Program-made: the position numbers and the translations under genes
Assembly (NCBI GenBank): GCA_965232255.1
Contig: OZ246962.1
Span: 2,232,001 to 2,296,000, forward strand
DNA from: Endozoicomonas sp965232255
GTDB lineage: Bacteria; Pseudomonadota; Gammaproteobacteria; Pseudomonadales; Endozoicomonadaceae
DNA: 64,000 bases
Direction: 5' to 3'
Notes under the pieces: model-generated
The model's input: only the letters and a program-made list of their open reading frames with translations
Databases searched by the model: none
Told to the model about the DNA's origin: nothing
In this document: positions 1-8,460 of the stretch, piece by piece
Position numbering within the stretch: position 1 is the first letter of the stretch
Layout of the letters: every line of letters begins with the position of its first letter

Positions 1-145
1 CGCCTCAAACTGGGGCCGCTTGCAGCTACTTCGTCACGCATACCGTCATACGCATTTTTGCCCTGAATGAGCCAGAGTTAACTAGGCCGGAGTGCTGTTG
101 CTCCGAATGTTGGTCAGCTCTTTTGGCGTGCGGTTTTTCTCCGGC

Positions 146-170
146 GGTAACCGCAGTGGTTACCTTTTTT
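146..170 (+). terminator. Intrinsic terminator ahead of the DUF3144 gene
   Basis: A 7-bp perfect stem (GGTAACC / GGTTACC) with a 5-base loop is followed directly by six T. It fits a rho-independent terminator for a plus-strand gene lying off the left edge. It sits only about 24 bases before the next start codon, so an attenuator role is also possible. Confidence 0.7.
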
Positions 171-193
171 CAAGCAATGAAAATGGTTAATCA

Positions 194-493
194 ATGGACT
201 CAGACACTACACCAGAAGAAGACAAAAAGGCACAACTGGAGATGGTTGAGCTTGCCAACAAGTTTATTGCCATGGCCAATCAGATGGGCCAGAAAGAGAA
301 GCGAGCATCCTGGATTATCGGCTCAGCACTGCGTTACGCGGCGGCTCGTTACAGTGCTTATGAATCATCTATGGGCAGTGAGGATTTCCTCAAAGATCGC
401 GATCAACTGGAGAACTGGTTCGGCTCCCAGTTCAAGACGATGCTCATTGCCAATATGCAGCAGGAGGTAGAGGCTCTCAAGGGTAAGGCGTGA
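194..493 (+). CDS. DUF3144 family small protein
   Basis: A 99-residue acidic helical protein with no signal peptide or membrane segment, so probably cytoplasmic. The central part (VELANKFIAMANQ, then YAAARYSAYES) matches my memory of the DUF3144 family, found mainly in gammaproteobacteria and without an assigned function. The length is close to the family's. The ATG at 194 has no strong ribosome-binding site, and no better in-frame start is seen. The gene stands alone between a terminator (146-170) and a hairpin just past its stop, so it is probably monocistronic. An overlapping frame starting at 123 looks like a shadow. Confidence 0.75.
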   Translation: MDSDTTPEEDKKAQLEMVELANKFIAMANQMGQKEKRASWIIGSALRYAAARYSAYESSMGSEDFLKDRDQLENWFGSQFKTMLIANMQQEVEALKGKA

Positions 494-516
494 AGCAGGC
501 CTCTTAACGGCCTGCT
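494..516. terminator. Hairpin between convergent DUF3144 gene and alaA
   Basis: An 8-bp perfect inverted repeat (AGCAGGCC / GGCCTGCT) with a 7-base loop starts immediately after the stop codon. There is no T-run on either side, so termination is plausible but not certain. It lies between two convergent genes and could serve both. Confidence 0.45.
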
Positions 517-560
517 CCTTGTGGGAGAGTTTGGAACTGTTTGGCATTAATTATTGTTAA

Positions 561-1775
561 TTATTGTTGGTAGCGGCTAAGAAACCTTTCCAGTTTTATC
601 ATGACCGTTTCCAGGTCTTCGGCTCGTGGCAAAGAGATAATCCTGAGATGGTCTGGCTCGGGCCAGTTAAACGCGCTCCCCTGAACCAGAAGCACCTTTT
701 CTTGCAGCAGGAAGTCCAGTACCAGCTTTTCATCATCGTGGATGGCGTAGCGTTTGGGGTCAAGCCTTGGAAACAGGTACAGCGCCCCCTTGGGTTTAAC
801 ACAGCTTACGCCCGGTATCTGAACCAGCATCTCCCACGCCTTGTTGCGCTGTTCCAGCAGTCTGCCGCCGGGCAATATCAGGTCGTTAATACTTTGGTAG
901 CCGCCCAGAGCCGTCTGAATGGCGTGCTGGGCAGGGACGTTGGCGCAAAGGCGCATGGAAGCCAGTATCTCCAGACCCTCAAGGTAGCCGGTGGCATTTT
1001 GCTTCGGTCCAGAAACCACCAGCCAGCCGGCACGAAAACCAGCTACGCGATAGGATTTGGACAGTCCGTTAAAACTGATGCACAGTACATCGTCAGCCAG
1101 TGATGCCAGGGCGGTATGCTCGACTCCGTCGTAGAGAATTTTGTCGTATATTTCGTCGGCAAAGATGATCAGGTTATGCTCTCTGGCGAGTTGGACAATC
1201 TCTTTGAGTATTTCCTCCGGATAAACGGCACCAGTCGGATTGTTTGGATTAATGACAACAATGCCACGGGTTTTTGCCGTGATTTTACTGCGGATATCAG
1301 CGATGTCCGGATACCAGTCAGCCTGCTCATCTTTATGGTAGTGAACGGCTCGGCCACCGCACAAATGTACGGCAGCTGTCCACAATGGGTAGTCGGGAGC
1401 CGGAATCAGCATTTCATCGCCATTGTTCAGCAGCGCCTGCATGGTCATCACCACCAGTTCGCTGACGCCGTTGCCAATAATGATGTCTTCCACGCTGATG
1501 GGGGGAAAGTTTTTCTGCTGACAGTATTGCATGATGGCTTTGCGGGCCGAGAACAGACCCTTGGAATCGCAATAGCCCTGGGACTGCGGTAGATTGCGAA
1601 TAACGTCCCGGGTGATTTCATCGGGGGCGTCAAAACCAAAGGCTGCTGGGTTGCCGGTGTTCAGCTTGAGTACCCGGTGCCCTTCCTCTTCCAGGCGCTT
1701 GGCTTCGCGCAGGACCGGGCCACGGATGTCGTAGCAGACGTTGTCGAGCTTGGTGGACTTAGCAATATCCTTCAT
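561..1775 (-). CDS. alaA: Alanine transaminase AlaA (class I/II PLP aminotransferase)
   Basis: A 404-residue fold-type I PLP enzyme. It closely resembles E. coli AlaA/YfbQ along its whole length, with the same N-terminal block (LDNVCYDIRGPVL) and the conserved QGYCDSKG, NPNNPTGAVY and DEIYDKILYD segments. The PLP lysine is K240 in NGLSKSYR, the same number as in E. coli. AlaA transfers the amino group of glutamate to pyruvate and is the main alanine-forming transaminase in the cytoplasm. Length equals the family norm. The gene is read from the minus strand alone, divergent from msrB. No frame damage is seen. Confidence 0.93.
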   Translation of the reverse strand: MKDIAKSTKLDNVCYDIRGPVLREAKRLEEEGHRVLKLNTGNPAAFGFDAPDEITRDVIRNLPQSQGYCDSKGLFSARKAIMQYCQQKNFPPISVEDIIIGNGVSELVVMTMQALLNNGDEMLIPAPDYPLWTAAVHLCGGRAVHYHKDEQADWYPDIADIRSKITAKTRGIVVINPNNPTGAVYPEEILKEIVQLAREHNLIIFADEIYDKILYDGVEHTALASLADDVLCISFNGLSKSYRVAGFRAGWLVVSGPKQNATGYLEGLEILASMRLCANVPAQHAIQTALGGYQSINDLILPGGRLLEQRNKAWEMLVQIPGVSCVKPKGALYLFPRLDPKRYAIHDDEKLVLDFLLQEKVLLVQGSAFNWPEPDHLRIISLPRAEDLETVMIKLERFLSRYQQ

Positions 1776-1919
1776 GGACGTTTCTCATGAGTTCTTTCTG
1801 TGTTCAGGATCGCAGAATGGCATTATGGAGCGATCTGTCAAGAGTTGCACCGGTTATTAATTTGCCCAGGGTGGGGACTGAATCCAGCACCAAGAGTGCA
1901 GGTAGCGGATAAGGTACGC

Positions 1920-1939
1920 ATTAGCAGGTATTAGCAGGT
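1920..1939. repeat. Two tandem copies of a 10-bp unit upstream of msrB
   Basis: The unit ATTAGCAGGT occurs twice head to tail in the 253-bp alaA-msrB divergent intergenic region. It could be a regulator site for either gene or simple replication slippage. No clear -35/-10 pair was recognised in this region. Confidence 0.4.
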
Positions 1940-2028
1940 AAAAGTCACAAGCCACGCTTGTTGCGGAGGAAAATCTGGCAGACAATGCCGCTCAGCACAG
2001 CGCTAATCGAGCAAGAGGACGGTGTGAA

Positions 2029-2421
2029 ATGAAAATGACCAAATCAGAAGATCAATGGCGACAAGAACTCAGCGATGAGCAATACCGCGTCTGTCGGCAG
2101 AAGGGAACTGAGCGTCCATTTAGCGGGAAGTATAATTTTTTTGAGCGCGACGGTGTGTTTCACTGCGTCTGCTGCCAGCAACCGCTGTTTGATTCATCGG
2201 TAAAGTTTGATGCAGGTTGTGGCTGGCCAAGTTTTTACCAGGCGATCGACAGCGATGCCGTTAACATGGCCGAAGATCAGAGTATGGGTATGGTGCGTAC
2301 CGAAGTGCTTTGTGCCAATTGTGGCGCGCATCTTGGCCATGTGTTCCCCGACGGTCCGGAACCCACCGGTTTACGCTACTGCATCAATTCTGTGGCTATG
2401 GACTTCGAAGACCGCAAATAG
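2029..2421 (+). CDS. msrB: Peptide methionine-(R)-sulfoxide reductase MsrB
   Basis: A 130-residue zinc-containing MsrB that reduces the R form of methionine sulfoxide in proteins, using thioredoxin. Two CxxC pairs (CVCC and CANC) form the structural zinc site. The catalytic cysteine is in RYCINS near the C-terminus. The GWPSFY and HLGHVFPDGP motifs are typical of the family. An AGAGGA sequence lies about 9 bases before the ATG. Another ATG two codons later is possible. No signal peptide, so it acts in the cytoplasm. It is followed by efpL after a short gap and may be cotranscribed. Confidence 0.93.
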   Translation: MKMTKSEDQWRQELSDEQYRVCRQKGTERPFSGKYNFFERDGVFHCVCCQQPLFDSSVKFDAGCGWPSFYQAIDSDAVNMAEDQSMGMVRTEVLCANCGAHLGHVFPDGPEPTGLRYCINSVAMDFEDRK

Positions 2422-2514
2422 CAGTATCGGCAGCAGCAGTGCTGCTGCCTTTATTAGCGCCCTCAATCCATTTACACTACCTGCTTTTTGCACATCAGCC
2501 TGTTGAGGAAGCCA

Positions 2515-3081
2515 ATGCCTTACACTCGAGAACTGAAAAAGGGTCAGATTGTCGATATTGAGGGTCAGTACTATCAAGTTCGTCAGGTTGAGGCCAAAAG
2601 CCCATCTGCCCGAGGCGCACAAACGCTGTACAAGATTCGTTTTAACTCCGTGCCTGGTGGCCAGAAACTTGAGCAGACATTGACCGGTGACATTCTACTG
2701 GCTGACGTCAACCTGCAAAGACGTCCCGTTACCTTGCTATATCGTGAAGGTAATGAATGTACGTTCATGGACTCGGAGGACTACGCCCAATATCTGGTCA
2801 ATGCCAGCACTATTGAAGATCAGCTGTTGTATATCATTGAGAACGTCGAAGGTCCGACCGCCCTGTTGGTGGATGGCCAATTGTTAGCCATTGATCTGCC
2901 GGCATCTGTGGCATTAGAGATCGTTGATACCGCGCCTGGCATTAAAGGCGCTTCAGCGGCCGCCCGCACTAAGCCAGCACGACTGAGCACCGGTCTGGAA
3001 GTTCAGGTGCCAGAGTATCTGAGCAATGGTGAAATTATTAAGATCAATACCGAGACTGGCAAGTTTATGTCCCGCGCTTGA
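2515..3081 (+). CDS. efpL: Elongation factor P-like protein EfpL (YeiP)
   Basis: A 188-residue EF-P paralogue with the KOW-like N-terminal domain, OB domain and C-terminal domain. The loop reads SPSARGA and the tip residue is arginine (R33), as in E. coli YeiP/EfpL, rather than the modified lysine of EF-P. The segments VETAPGIKGASA and LSTGLEVQVPEYL are characteristic; here the first reads VDTAPGIKGASA. EfpL helps ribosomes through certain proline-containing and other stalling motifs. The ATG at 2515 is preferred over an in-frame TTG at 2488 because GAGGAAG precedes it at good spacing and it matches the known N-terminus. Confidence 0.92.
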   Translation: MPYTRELKKGQIVDIEGQYYQVRQVEAKSPSARGAQTLYKIRFNSVPGGQKLEQTLTGDILLADVNLQRRPVTLLYREGNECTFMDSEDYAQYLVNASTIEDQLLYIIENVEGPTALLVDGQLLAIDLPASVALEIVDTAPGIKGASAAARTKPARLSTGLEVQVPEYLSNGEIIKINTETGKFMSRA

Positions 3082-3087
3082 GCAAAA

Positions 3088-3116
3088 TATTTTCCGGAGG
3101 TTGTCTCCGGAAAATA
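3088..3116. terminator. Terminator hairpin after efpL
   Basis: A 12-bp perfect stem (TATTTTCCGGAG / CTCCGGAAAATA) with a 5-base loop begins 6 bases after the efpL stop. Its AT-rich base supplies U-rich flanks on the minus strand and a weak one on the plus strand, so it may work in both directions. The remaining AT-rich stretch to 3356 probably carries the recD2 promoter, but I could not fix it. Confidence 0.6.
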
Positions 3117-3356
3117 AACAAGAAGTGTTGCTGATTTTCTTCTGTCTTGAACAATTACCAGAAAAGCTATTAATCCCCAATCACCTTGGCAGTAATTTGC
3201 GACAAATATTGCCGAATTGTTGGTAAAAACCAGTATTGCGCGCACATCGTTAAGAAAAGAAAAATGATGAGCCTATTCTGTCGCCTGCTGAAAAATCATT
3301 GATAAAATCAGCGGGTAATAAATTGTTCTTCATAAAACAGAAAAACCGAGTGCGCG

Positions 3357-5561
3357 ATGGACATCACTCCGACCAGCTACCCGCAGCATACTGATCATCA
3401 GCCCATTGTCCATTTGCAAGGGTCAGTGGAGCGTGTCACTTTTCACAGCGAAACCAGTGGTTTTTTTGTCATTCGGGTTAAATGCAAAGGACAGCGGGAG
3501 CTGGTCACCATGACCGGCAATACGCCCTCGGTGACAGCGGGTGAGTTTGTTGAGGCTACCGGCATCTGGTTTAACGACCATAAGCATGGCGTGCAATTCA
3601 AGGTTAAACAAATCAAAACTATCACTCCCAATACCCTTGAAGGCATTGAGAAATACCTGGGTTCCGGCATGGTCAAAGGCATCGGTCCTCATTTTGCTAA
3701 ACGGCTGGTGCGTGCTTTTGGTGAACAGGTGTTTGATATTATCGAGGCTAGCCCGGAACGGTTGCTGGAGCTTGATGGCATCGGCAAAAAACGACGAGAG
3801 AAGATTACCTCGGCCTGGTCTGAACAAAAAGTGATTCGGGAAATCATGGTGTTCCTGCAATCCCATGGTGTTGGTACTGCCCGGGCGGTGCGAATTTATA
3901 AAACCTATGGCGACCAGTCGGTGGCCAAAGTGCAGGAAAACCCCTACCGTCTGGCGCTGGATATTCACGGTATCGGCTTTAAGACCGCAGATAATCTGGC
4001 TATGCAGTTGGGTATTGATCGTGTGTCGTTAATTCGGGCTCAGGCAGGCGTTCGCCACGTATTGCAGGAAAGTTCCGGGGCCGGGCACTGCGCCAGGCCC
4101 TTCGACGATTTGGTGGAGGAGTCCGTTCAGTTGCTGGATATTCCCGAGGCTACCATTAAAGAAGCCATTGCCAGCGAAATTGCTGAGCAACGACTGACGC
4201 CTGAATCCATCAACCATATACCTTGTCTGTTTCTGACGCCGTTGTACCGAGCTGAGGTTGGGGTAGCGAACCACTTGAAGCGTTTGTTGCAAGGGAATTC
4301 TCCGTGGACGTGTATTGACATGGCCGTGGCAATACCGTGGGTGGAGCAGAAAAACGACTTGCACTTATCTGACTCGCAAAAAGCGGCCATCACTCTGGCT
4401 GTACGGCGGAAGTTTTGCATTATTACCGGTGGCCCTGGCGTGGGTAAAACGACAGTGGTCAATAGTATTCTGAAAATCATTCGCACCCGGCGCGTGACGG
4501 TAACGTTGTGTGCGCCCACCGGTCGGGCAGCCAAACGGTTATCGGAGTCCACCGGACAGGAGGCAACCACTATTCATCGCCTGCTGGATTTTGATCCGAC
4601 AACGTTTGACTTCAAACGTAATGCCGATAATCCGCTGAGCACCGATCTGCTGGTAGTGGATGAGTGCTCCATGGTGGATATCGTGCTGATGAATCAGCTA
4701 CTGCGTGCGGTACCCGATGCGGCGTCAGTGTTGCTGGTGGGCGACGTGGACCAATTGCCATCCGTCGGCCCAGGCTCCGTGCTGAGTGATCTGATTGCTT
4801 CGGGGCAGGTGCCGGTAGCGCGTCTGACTGAGATTTTTCGCCAGGCAGCGACCTCACAGATTATTACCGGCTCTCATGCCATCAATCGTGGACAGGTACC
4901 GACAGTCAGTAAAAAAGGCGAGGAAACTGACTTTTTCTATTTGACCGACGACGAGCCTGAAGGCCTGTTTGTCAAGCTGATGCGTGTGGTAACCCAGCGT
5001 TTGCCGGAGAAGTTTGGTTTTGATCCGGTCAACGATATTCAAGTGCTGGCACCAATGAACCGGGGTGGACTCGGCGCACGCAGCCTGAATATGGCCCTGC
5101 AAGAAGTTCTTAATCCGCACGCCCATCCGCGCGTCACTCGTTATGGCTGGACCTACGCGCCGGGGGATAAAGTGATTCAGACGGTCAACAATTATGACAA
5201 GGACGTATTTAATGGCGACATTGGTCGGGTAAAAGCCATCGACATTGAGGAAGGCGAGTTGCTTATTGAGTTCGATGGGCGCGATGTGTGCTACGCCCTT
5301 AACGAACTGGATGAAGTTGCGCTGGCCTATGCCATTACTATTCATAAAAGTCAGGGGTCTGAGTACTCCTGTGTCGTCATTCCCATGGTCATGCAACACT
5401 TCACACTGCTGGAAAGAAATCTGCTCTATACCGGTGTAACCCGGGGTAAACAGATGGTGGTGCTGGTGGGGCAGCCCAAAGCTGTGGGCATGGCGGCGCG
5501 GACGCGTAAGTCAAACTGTCGGTTGACCAACTTGCAGGCGCGCCTTGGTCAACCGTTATGA
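3357..5561 (+). CDS. recD2: RecD2-type ATP-dependent 5'-3' DNA helicase (YrrC)
   Basis: A 734-residue RecD2/YrrC helicase. An N-terminal OB-like domain is followed by helix-hairpin-helix repeats (GSGMVKGIGPHFAKRL, LDGIGKKRREKI, IHGIGFKTAD) and then a superfamily 1 motor. Walker A GGPGVGKTT lies near residue 360, Walker B is VVDECSMVD, motif III GDVDQLPSVGPG, and the C-terminal UvrD-like motif is AYAITIHKSQGSEY. RecD2 proteins act in DNA repair without RecBC. Length is normal. The ribosome-binding site before the ATG is weak. The gene runs convergently into dsbC and the reading frames overlap by six bases including both stops. Confidence 0.92.
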   Translation: MDITPTSYPQHTDHQPIVHLQGSVERVTFHSETSGFFVIRVKCKGQRELVTMTGNTPSVTAGEFVEATGIWFNDHKHGVQFKVKQIKTITPNTLEGIEKYLGSGMVKGIGPHFAKRLVRAFGEQVFDIIEASPERLLELDGIGKKRREKITSAWSEQKVIREIMVFLQSHGVGTARAVRIYKTYGDQSVAKVQENPYRLALDIHGIGFKTADNLAMQLGIDRVSLIRAQAGVRHVLQESSGAGHCARPFDDLVEESVQLLDIPEATIKEAIASEIAEQRLTPESINHIPCLFLTPLYRAEVGVANHLKRLLQGNSPWTCIDMAVAIPWVEQKNDLHLSDSQKAAITLAVRRKFCIITGGPGVGKTTVVNSILKIIRTRRVTVTLCAPTGRAAKRLSESTGQEATTIHRLLDFDPTTFDFKRNADNPLSTDLLVVDECSMVDIVLMNQLLRAVPDAASVLLVGDVDQLPSVGPGSVLSDLIASGQVPVARLTEIFRQAATSQIITGSHAINRGQVPTVSKKGEETDFFYLTDDEPEGLFVKLMRVVTQRLPEKFGFDPVNDIQVLAPMNRGGLGARSLNMALQEVLNPHAHPRVTRYGWTYAPGDKVIQTVNNYDKDVFNGDIGRVKAIDIEEGELLIEFDGRDVCYALNELDEVALAYAITIHKSQGSEYSCVVIPMVMQHFTLLERNLLYTGVTRGKQMVVLVGQPKAVGMAARTRKSNCRLTNLQARLGQPL

Positions 5562-6320
5562 ATGGCTGGTGATGATCCGGGCGAGATCCGCAGCCGGGCG
5601 ATAGCCGGGAATAATCTGGCCGTTTTCCAGCACAATGGCAGGTGTACCATTAACGCCTAACTGAAGGCCAAGTTGGTAATGGTCGTCAATCATTTTATTG
5701 CAGGCATTCTGATCACCCTTGACCGGCACGCTGATGGTTTTACCGGCTTTCAGGTCGGCCAGTGCCTGTTTGCGATCAGTGGCGCACCAGGCGCTGGCCA
5801 TTTTAGCGAAGGCACTGGACTGACGACCACCACGCGGAAAGGCCAGGTAGCGCAGCTCAATGCCTTGCTCATTCAGGGCACGGATTTCTCCTTGTAATTT
5901 ACGACAGTAGCCGCAGTCTACATCGGTAAAGGCATAGGCGACGCCTTTTGTTTCGCCTTTGGGTGAAAAAACGATCATGGTCTTCGGGTCAATGGACTGA
6001 AGCAGTTTAACGTTGTACTCGTTTTTGACTTTTTCGGTCAGATTAACCAGCTCATTGCCTTGTATTTCCAGCAGATCGCCGCGCAGAAGATGCTGCCCAT
6101 CAGCGCTGCTGTACAGCACAAAACCACCCTCAAGCACAACCTGGTAGATGCCCGGAATTGCGCTCGGAGTAACGGACTCAACTGCAGTATTCAATTTCTT
6201 CAGCTGGTTTTTAATAGCCAGTTCCGCGCTCTGGAGATTGTTATTGGCACTGGCAAGCCCGGACCAGCCAGCACTGGCAGCGATGAGACCGGTCAACACA
6301 AGGGCAGAAAATTTAGGCAT
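5556..6320 (-). CDS. dsbC: Periplasmic thiol:disulfide isomerase DsbC
   Basis: A 254-residue periplasmic protein. Residues 1-25 form a signal peptide ending ASA. An N-terminal dimerisation domain follows, then a thioredoxin fold with the active site C136-G-Y-C139 in DVDCGYCRKL and a cis-proline loop GVNGTPAIV. DsbC corrects wrong disulfide bonds in secreted proteins and is kept reduced by DsbD. A GAGGAA ribosome-binding site lies 6 bases before the ATG. In many gammaproteobacteria dsbC sits next to xerD; here xerD is about 14 kb away, so local order has changed. It converges on recD2 with overlapping stops. Confidence 0.92.
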   Translation of the reverse strand: MPKFSALVLTGLIAASAGWSGLASANNNLQSAELAIKNQLKKLNTAVESVTPSAIPGIYQVVLEGGFVLYSSADGQHLLRGDLLEIQGNELVNLTEKVKNEYNVKLLQSIDPKTMIVFSPKGETKGVAYAFTDVDCGYCRKLQGEIRALNEQGIELRYLAFPRGGRQSSAFAKMASAWCATDRKQALADLKAGKTISVPVKGDQNACNKMIDDHYQLGLQLGVNGTPAIVLENGQIIPGYRPAADLARIITSHS

Positions 6321-6586
6321 ACTGATTCCTCAGAGAGATAACAAGGCGCGTTTGCCACTAGTCAGGTTTGATACTGTGGCAGTAGGTTGGGGTAGGGGGG
6401 CAAACACGCAAGTAAGAGTGGATTTTAGCGTTATTCCTCGTCGTTGTATTGCATGCACCAAAATAACTCGCGTTCCACTCTTTTGAATAACGCTCTGCTG
6501 AACCACGCTCTGTGGGATAATGCGCCTCCTGCCGCTGATGACGCTGGAGTCTGTCGGGCATTCCCGCTTCTTGTACAAGGCTAGCG

Positions 6587-7339
6587 TCAGTTACGCACCA
6601 CTTTGAAGTTGTCCCAGGCCTGAGAAGCTGGCATCACCTCAATACTATTGATATTGATATGGGCCGGTTGTTGGGCAATCCAGAAAATAATATCGGCGAT
6701 ATCTTCCGGGCGCACGGGGTTGGTGCCTTTGTATAGGTCGTCACTTTTTTGCTGATCACCCTTGAAGCGCACCAGAGAGAACTCAGTCTCACACATACCT
6801 GGCTCCAGACTGGTCACTCGGACACCACTGCCAACCAAATCGGCACGCAAATTACGGGAAAACTGCGCCACAAATGCCTTACTGCCACCATAAACGTGAC
6901 TGCCCGGATAAGCCCAGTTGGCCGCCACAGACGCCAGATTAATGATGGATGCCTTGGGTTGCTGACGCAAAATCGGCAACAACTTGTGTGTGACATTGAC
7001 CAGGCCAGTGATATTGGTATCGATCATGGTGTGCCAGTCTTCCAGACTTGCCTCCCACGCTGGTCCAGCTCCCAGGGCCAGCCCGGCATTGTTGACCAGC
7101 ACCTCGATATTGCGAAAACTCTCTGGTAACGCATCAACCATGTCAGAAACAGCCTGAGCATCGCGCACATCAAGTCGCACACTATGTACTGGTACTGTTA
7201 ATTCGTCAGCCAGCGCTTGCAAACGTTCAAAACGTCGGCCGGTAATAATCAGCGAATACCCATGTTCCGCAAACAACCTGGCACTTGCCAAACCAAAACC
7301 AGACGTTGCCCCGGTTATCAACACCGTGGAAGGACACAT
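6587..7339 (-). CDS. YdfG-like short-chain dehydrogenase (NADP-dependent 3-hydroxy acid dehydrogenase type)
   Basis: A classical SDR of about 250 residues. It shows the nucleotide-binding GATSGFG, the NNAG motif and the catalytic YGGSK with an upstream serine. It resembles E. coli YdfG across its length, including LVNNAGLALG, MIDTN, EPG and the C-terminal PAHININ block. YdfG oxidises 3-hydroxy acids such as serine and 3-hydroxypropionate with NADP; the exact substrate here is inferred. Of two in-frame ATG codons I prefer the one at 7339, because GGAG lies 6 bases before it and the length then matches YdfG. The 266 bases between this gene and dsbC show no convincing gene. Confidence 0.85.
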   Translation of the reverse strand: MCPSTVLITGATSGFGLASARLFAEHGYSLIITGRRFERLQALADELTVPVHSVRLDVRDAQAVSDMVDALPESFRNIEVLVNNAGLALGAGPAWEASLEDWHTMIDTNITGLVNVTHKLLPILRQQPKASIINLASVAANWAYPGSHVYGGSKAFVAQFSRNLRADLVGSGVRVTSLEPGMCETEFSLVRFKGDQQKSDDLYKGTNPVRPEDIADIIFWIAQQPAHININSIEVMPASQAWDNFKVVRN

Positions 7340-7615
7340 TGTTAACTCCATATTTTATTCGGTTGTATGGCACGTAAAATACAGCATAAATGGTGCTCAT
7401 CATACCAGCGCAAATTGCTTGAATACCATAGACGACATAAGGCATTTATCGGAAGGCAGTCGCTCAAATTAGCTGGCTCATAGAGGGACAATGGCAGACA
7501 CAATAACGCGGTGGACTTTCAGCAGGGTGTGCAGTAGACTCCGTGCTCAGAGTTGCACCTTGGATGATTATATCACCGGCTTGAGGTATTAAGCCGACAG
7601 GGTACGTCGCTACAC

Positions 7616-7692
7616 GCTCCCATGGCACAGCTGGATAGCGCAGCCCCCTCCTAAGGGGCAGGTCGCAGGTTCGAATCCTGCTGGGAGCGCCA
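7616..7692 (+). tRNA. tRNA-Arg, anticodon CCU
   Basis: The 77 bases fold as a cloverleaf. The acceptor stem is GCTCCCA/TGGGAGC with a G discriminator and encoded CCA. The anticodon stem is GCCCC/GGGGC around loop CTCCTAA (anticodon CCT). The T arm is GCAGG/CCTGC around TTCGAAT. The D stem has one A-C mismatch. The gene reads AGG codons. tRNA 3' ends are frequent integration sites, and accessory genes follow here, but no integrase and no second copy of the tRNA end was found in the window. Confidence 0.93.
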
Positions 7693-7980
7693 ATAAAATC
7701 AAGGGTTTAGCAATTCGCCCTCTCTCCTTAAAAATCTCGGTACGGATTTGAAACGGTATTTTTGACTTATCGATCAAAGCATAACCAACGACAGACCGAA
7801 GACTTGCCAAGCCTCCAACCTGAAAACGTAGTCACCACCACTACGAACTCGCGTAACGTGAAACTGGTGGTGGGTTGGTCGGCATTAATCGAAAAAGGTG
7901 ACGGCTATGGAAAAAACGGATGTTTCGTAGGCATACCACCACCCATAGTAAGGAGCAGAGAGGCGCGTTTGCGGCAATAG

Positions 7981-8004
7981 AAAAGGCAGGAAATCCTGCT
8001 TTTT
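7981..8004. terminator. Bidirectional terminator hairpin
   Basis: A 10-bp stem (AAAAGGCAGG / CCTGCTTTTT, one G-T pair) with loop AAAT. The A and T runs at its base give U-tracts in both directions. It could end a transcript coming from the tRNA side. The stretch 7693-7980 otherwise holds only short frames that I do not support as genes. Confidence 0.65.
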
Positions 8005-8346
8005 ATGCCTGCCTTGCAATCCAAACTACAAAAATGTAGTTCAGCCCGCGCGTGTGATCGCTGGTATGTACCTGACCCTAACAAAGCCGCTGACCTGGAA
8101 AAACTGCGGGAACGCTCACTACTGAAAGAGTTTGAAACCTACAAAACCAGCAACAAGAAAATCAAACAGCCCCAGGGCGAAGCGCTGCGGGCCGGTTTCA
8201 AAAAAGCCTGGGAGACGGGCGACTATGCCCTGATCCAGGAGATCGCCAAAAAGATCCCGGTGGATGTGCTGCAGGAAGATGAAAAACTGCTGATGTACTA
8301 CGACAACGCTTCGTCCATGAGCGGCGATGATGATTTTGACTGGTAA
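8005..8346 (+). pseudogene. C-terminal remnant of a larger, possibly methyltransferase-type defence protein
   Basis: A 113-codon frame. The first 20 or so residues look unrelated to the rest. From about base 8062 the sequence (WYVPDPNKAADLEKLRERS, then KIPVDVLQEDEKLLMYYD) resembles, from memory, the C-terminal tail of large DUF1156-type methyltransferases in phage-defence loci. That resemblance is uncertain. If right, the body of the gene has been lost and the coding remnant is fused to the sequence after the terminator at 7981. It could instead be a small functional gene. Its position between a tRNA and a defence pair fits a decayed defence island. Confidence 0.4.
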
Positions 8347-8430
8347 TGAATCGGTGCCCGATTCATTAGACTGGTTAAGCGTAAGTGGTGCTTACGGGTT
8401 ATGATAAAGGTTCTGGTCGCGCCAGAGCCT
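8344..8430. other. Three consecutive hairpins in the leader of ptuA
   Basis: Hairpin 1 (8344-8368) has an 11-bp perfect stem, TAATGAATCGG / CCGATTCATTA, loop TGC, overlapping the upstream stop codon. Hairpin 2 (8380-8396) is CGTAAG / CTTACG with a 5-base loop. Hairpin 3 (8408-8430) is a 9-bp stem AGGTTCTGG / CCAGAGCCT with loop TCGCG. None has a T-run. They could be a weak terminator cluster, a structured 5' leader or a small RNA linked to the defence genes. Confidence 0.5.
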
Positions 8431-8460
8431 ATGGATAACAGGGAATCAGCAGGTTGATGC

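Noticed and set aside
5556..5561. Overlap of recD2 and dsbC as something special
   Set aside because: It is an ordinary tail-to-tail overlap of two stop codons.
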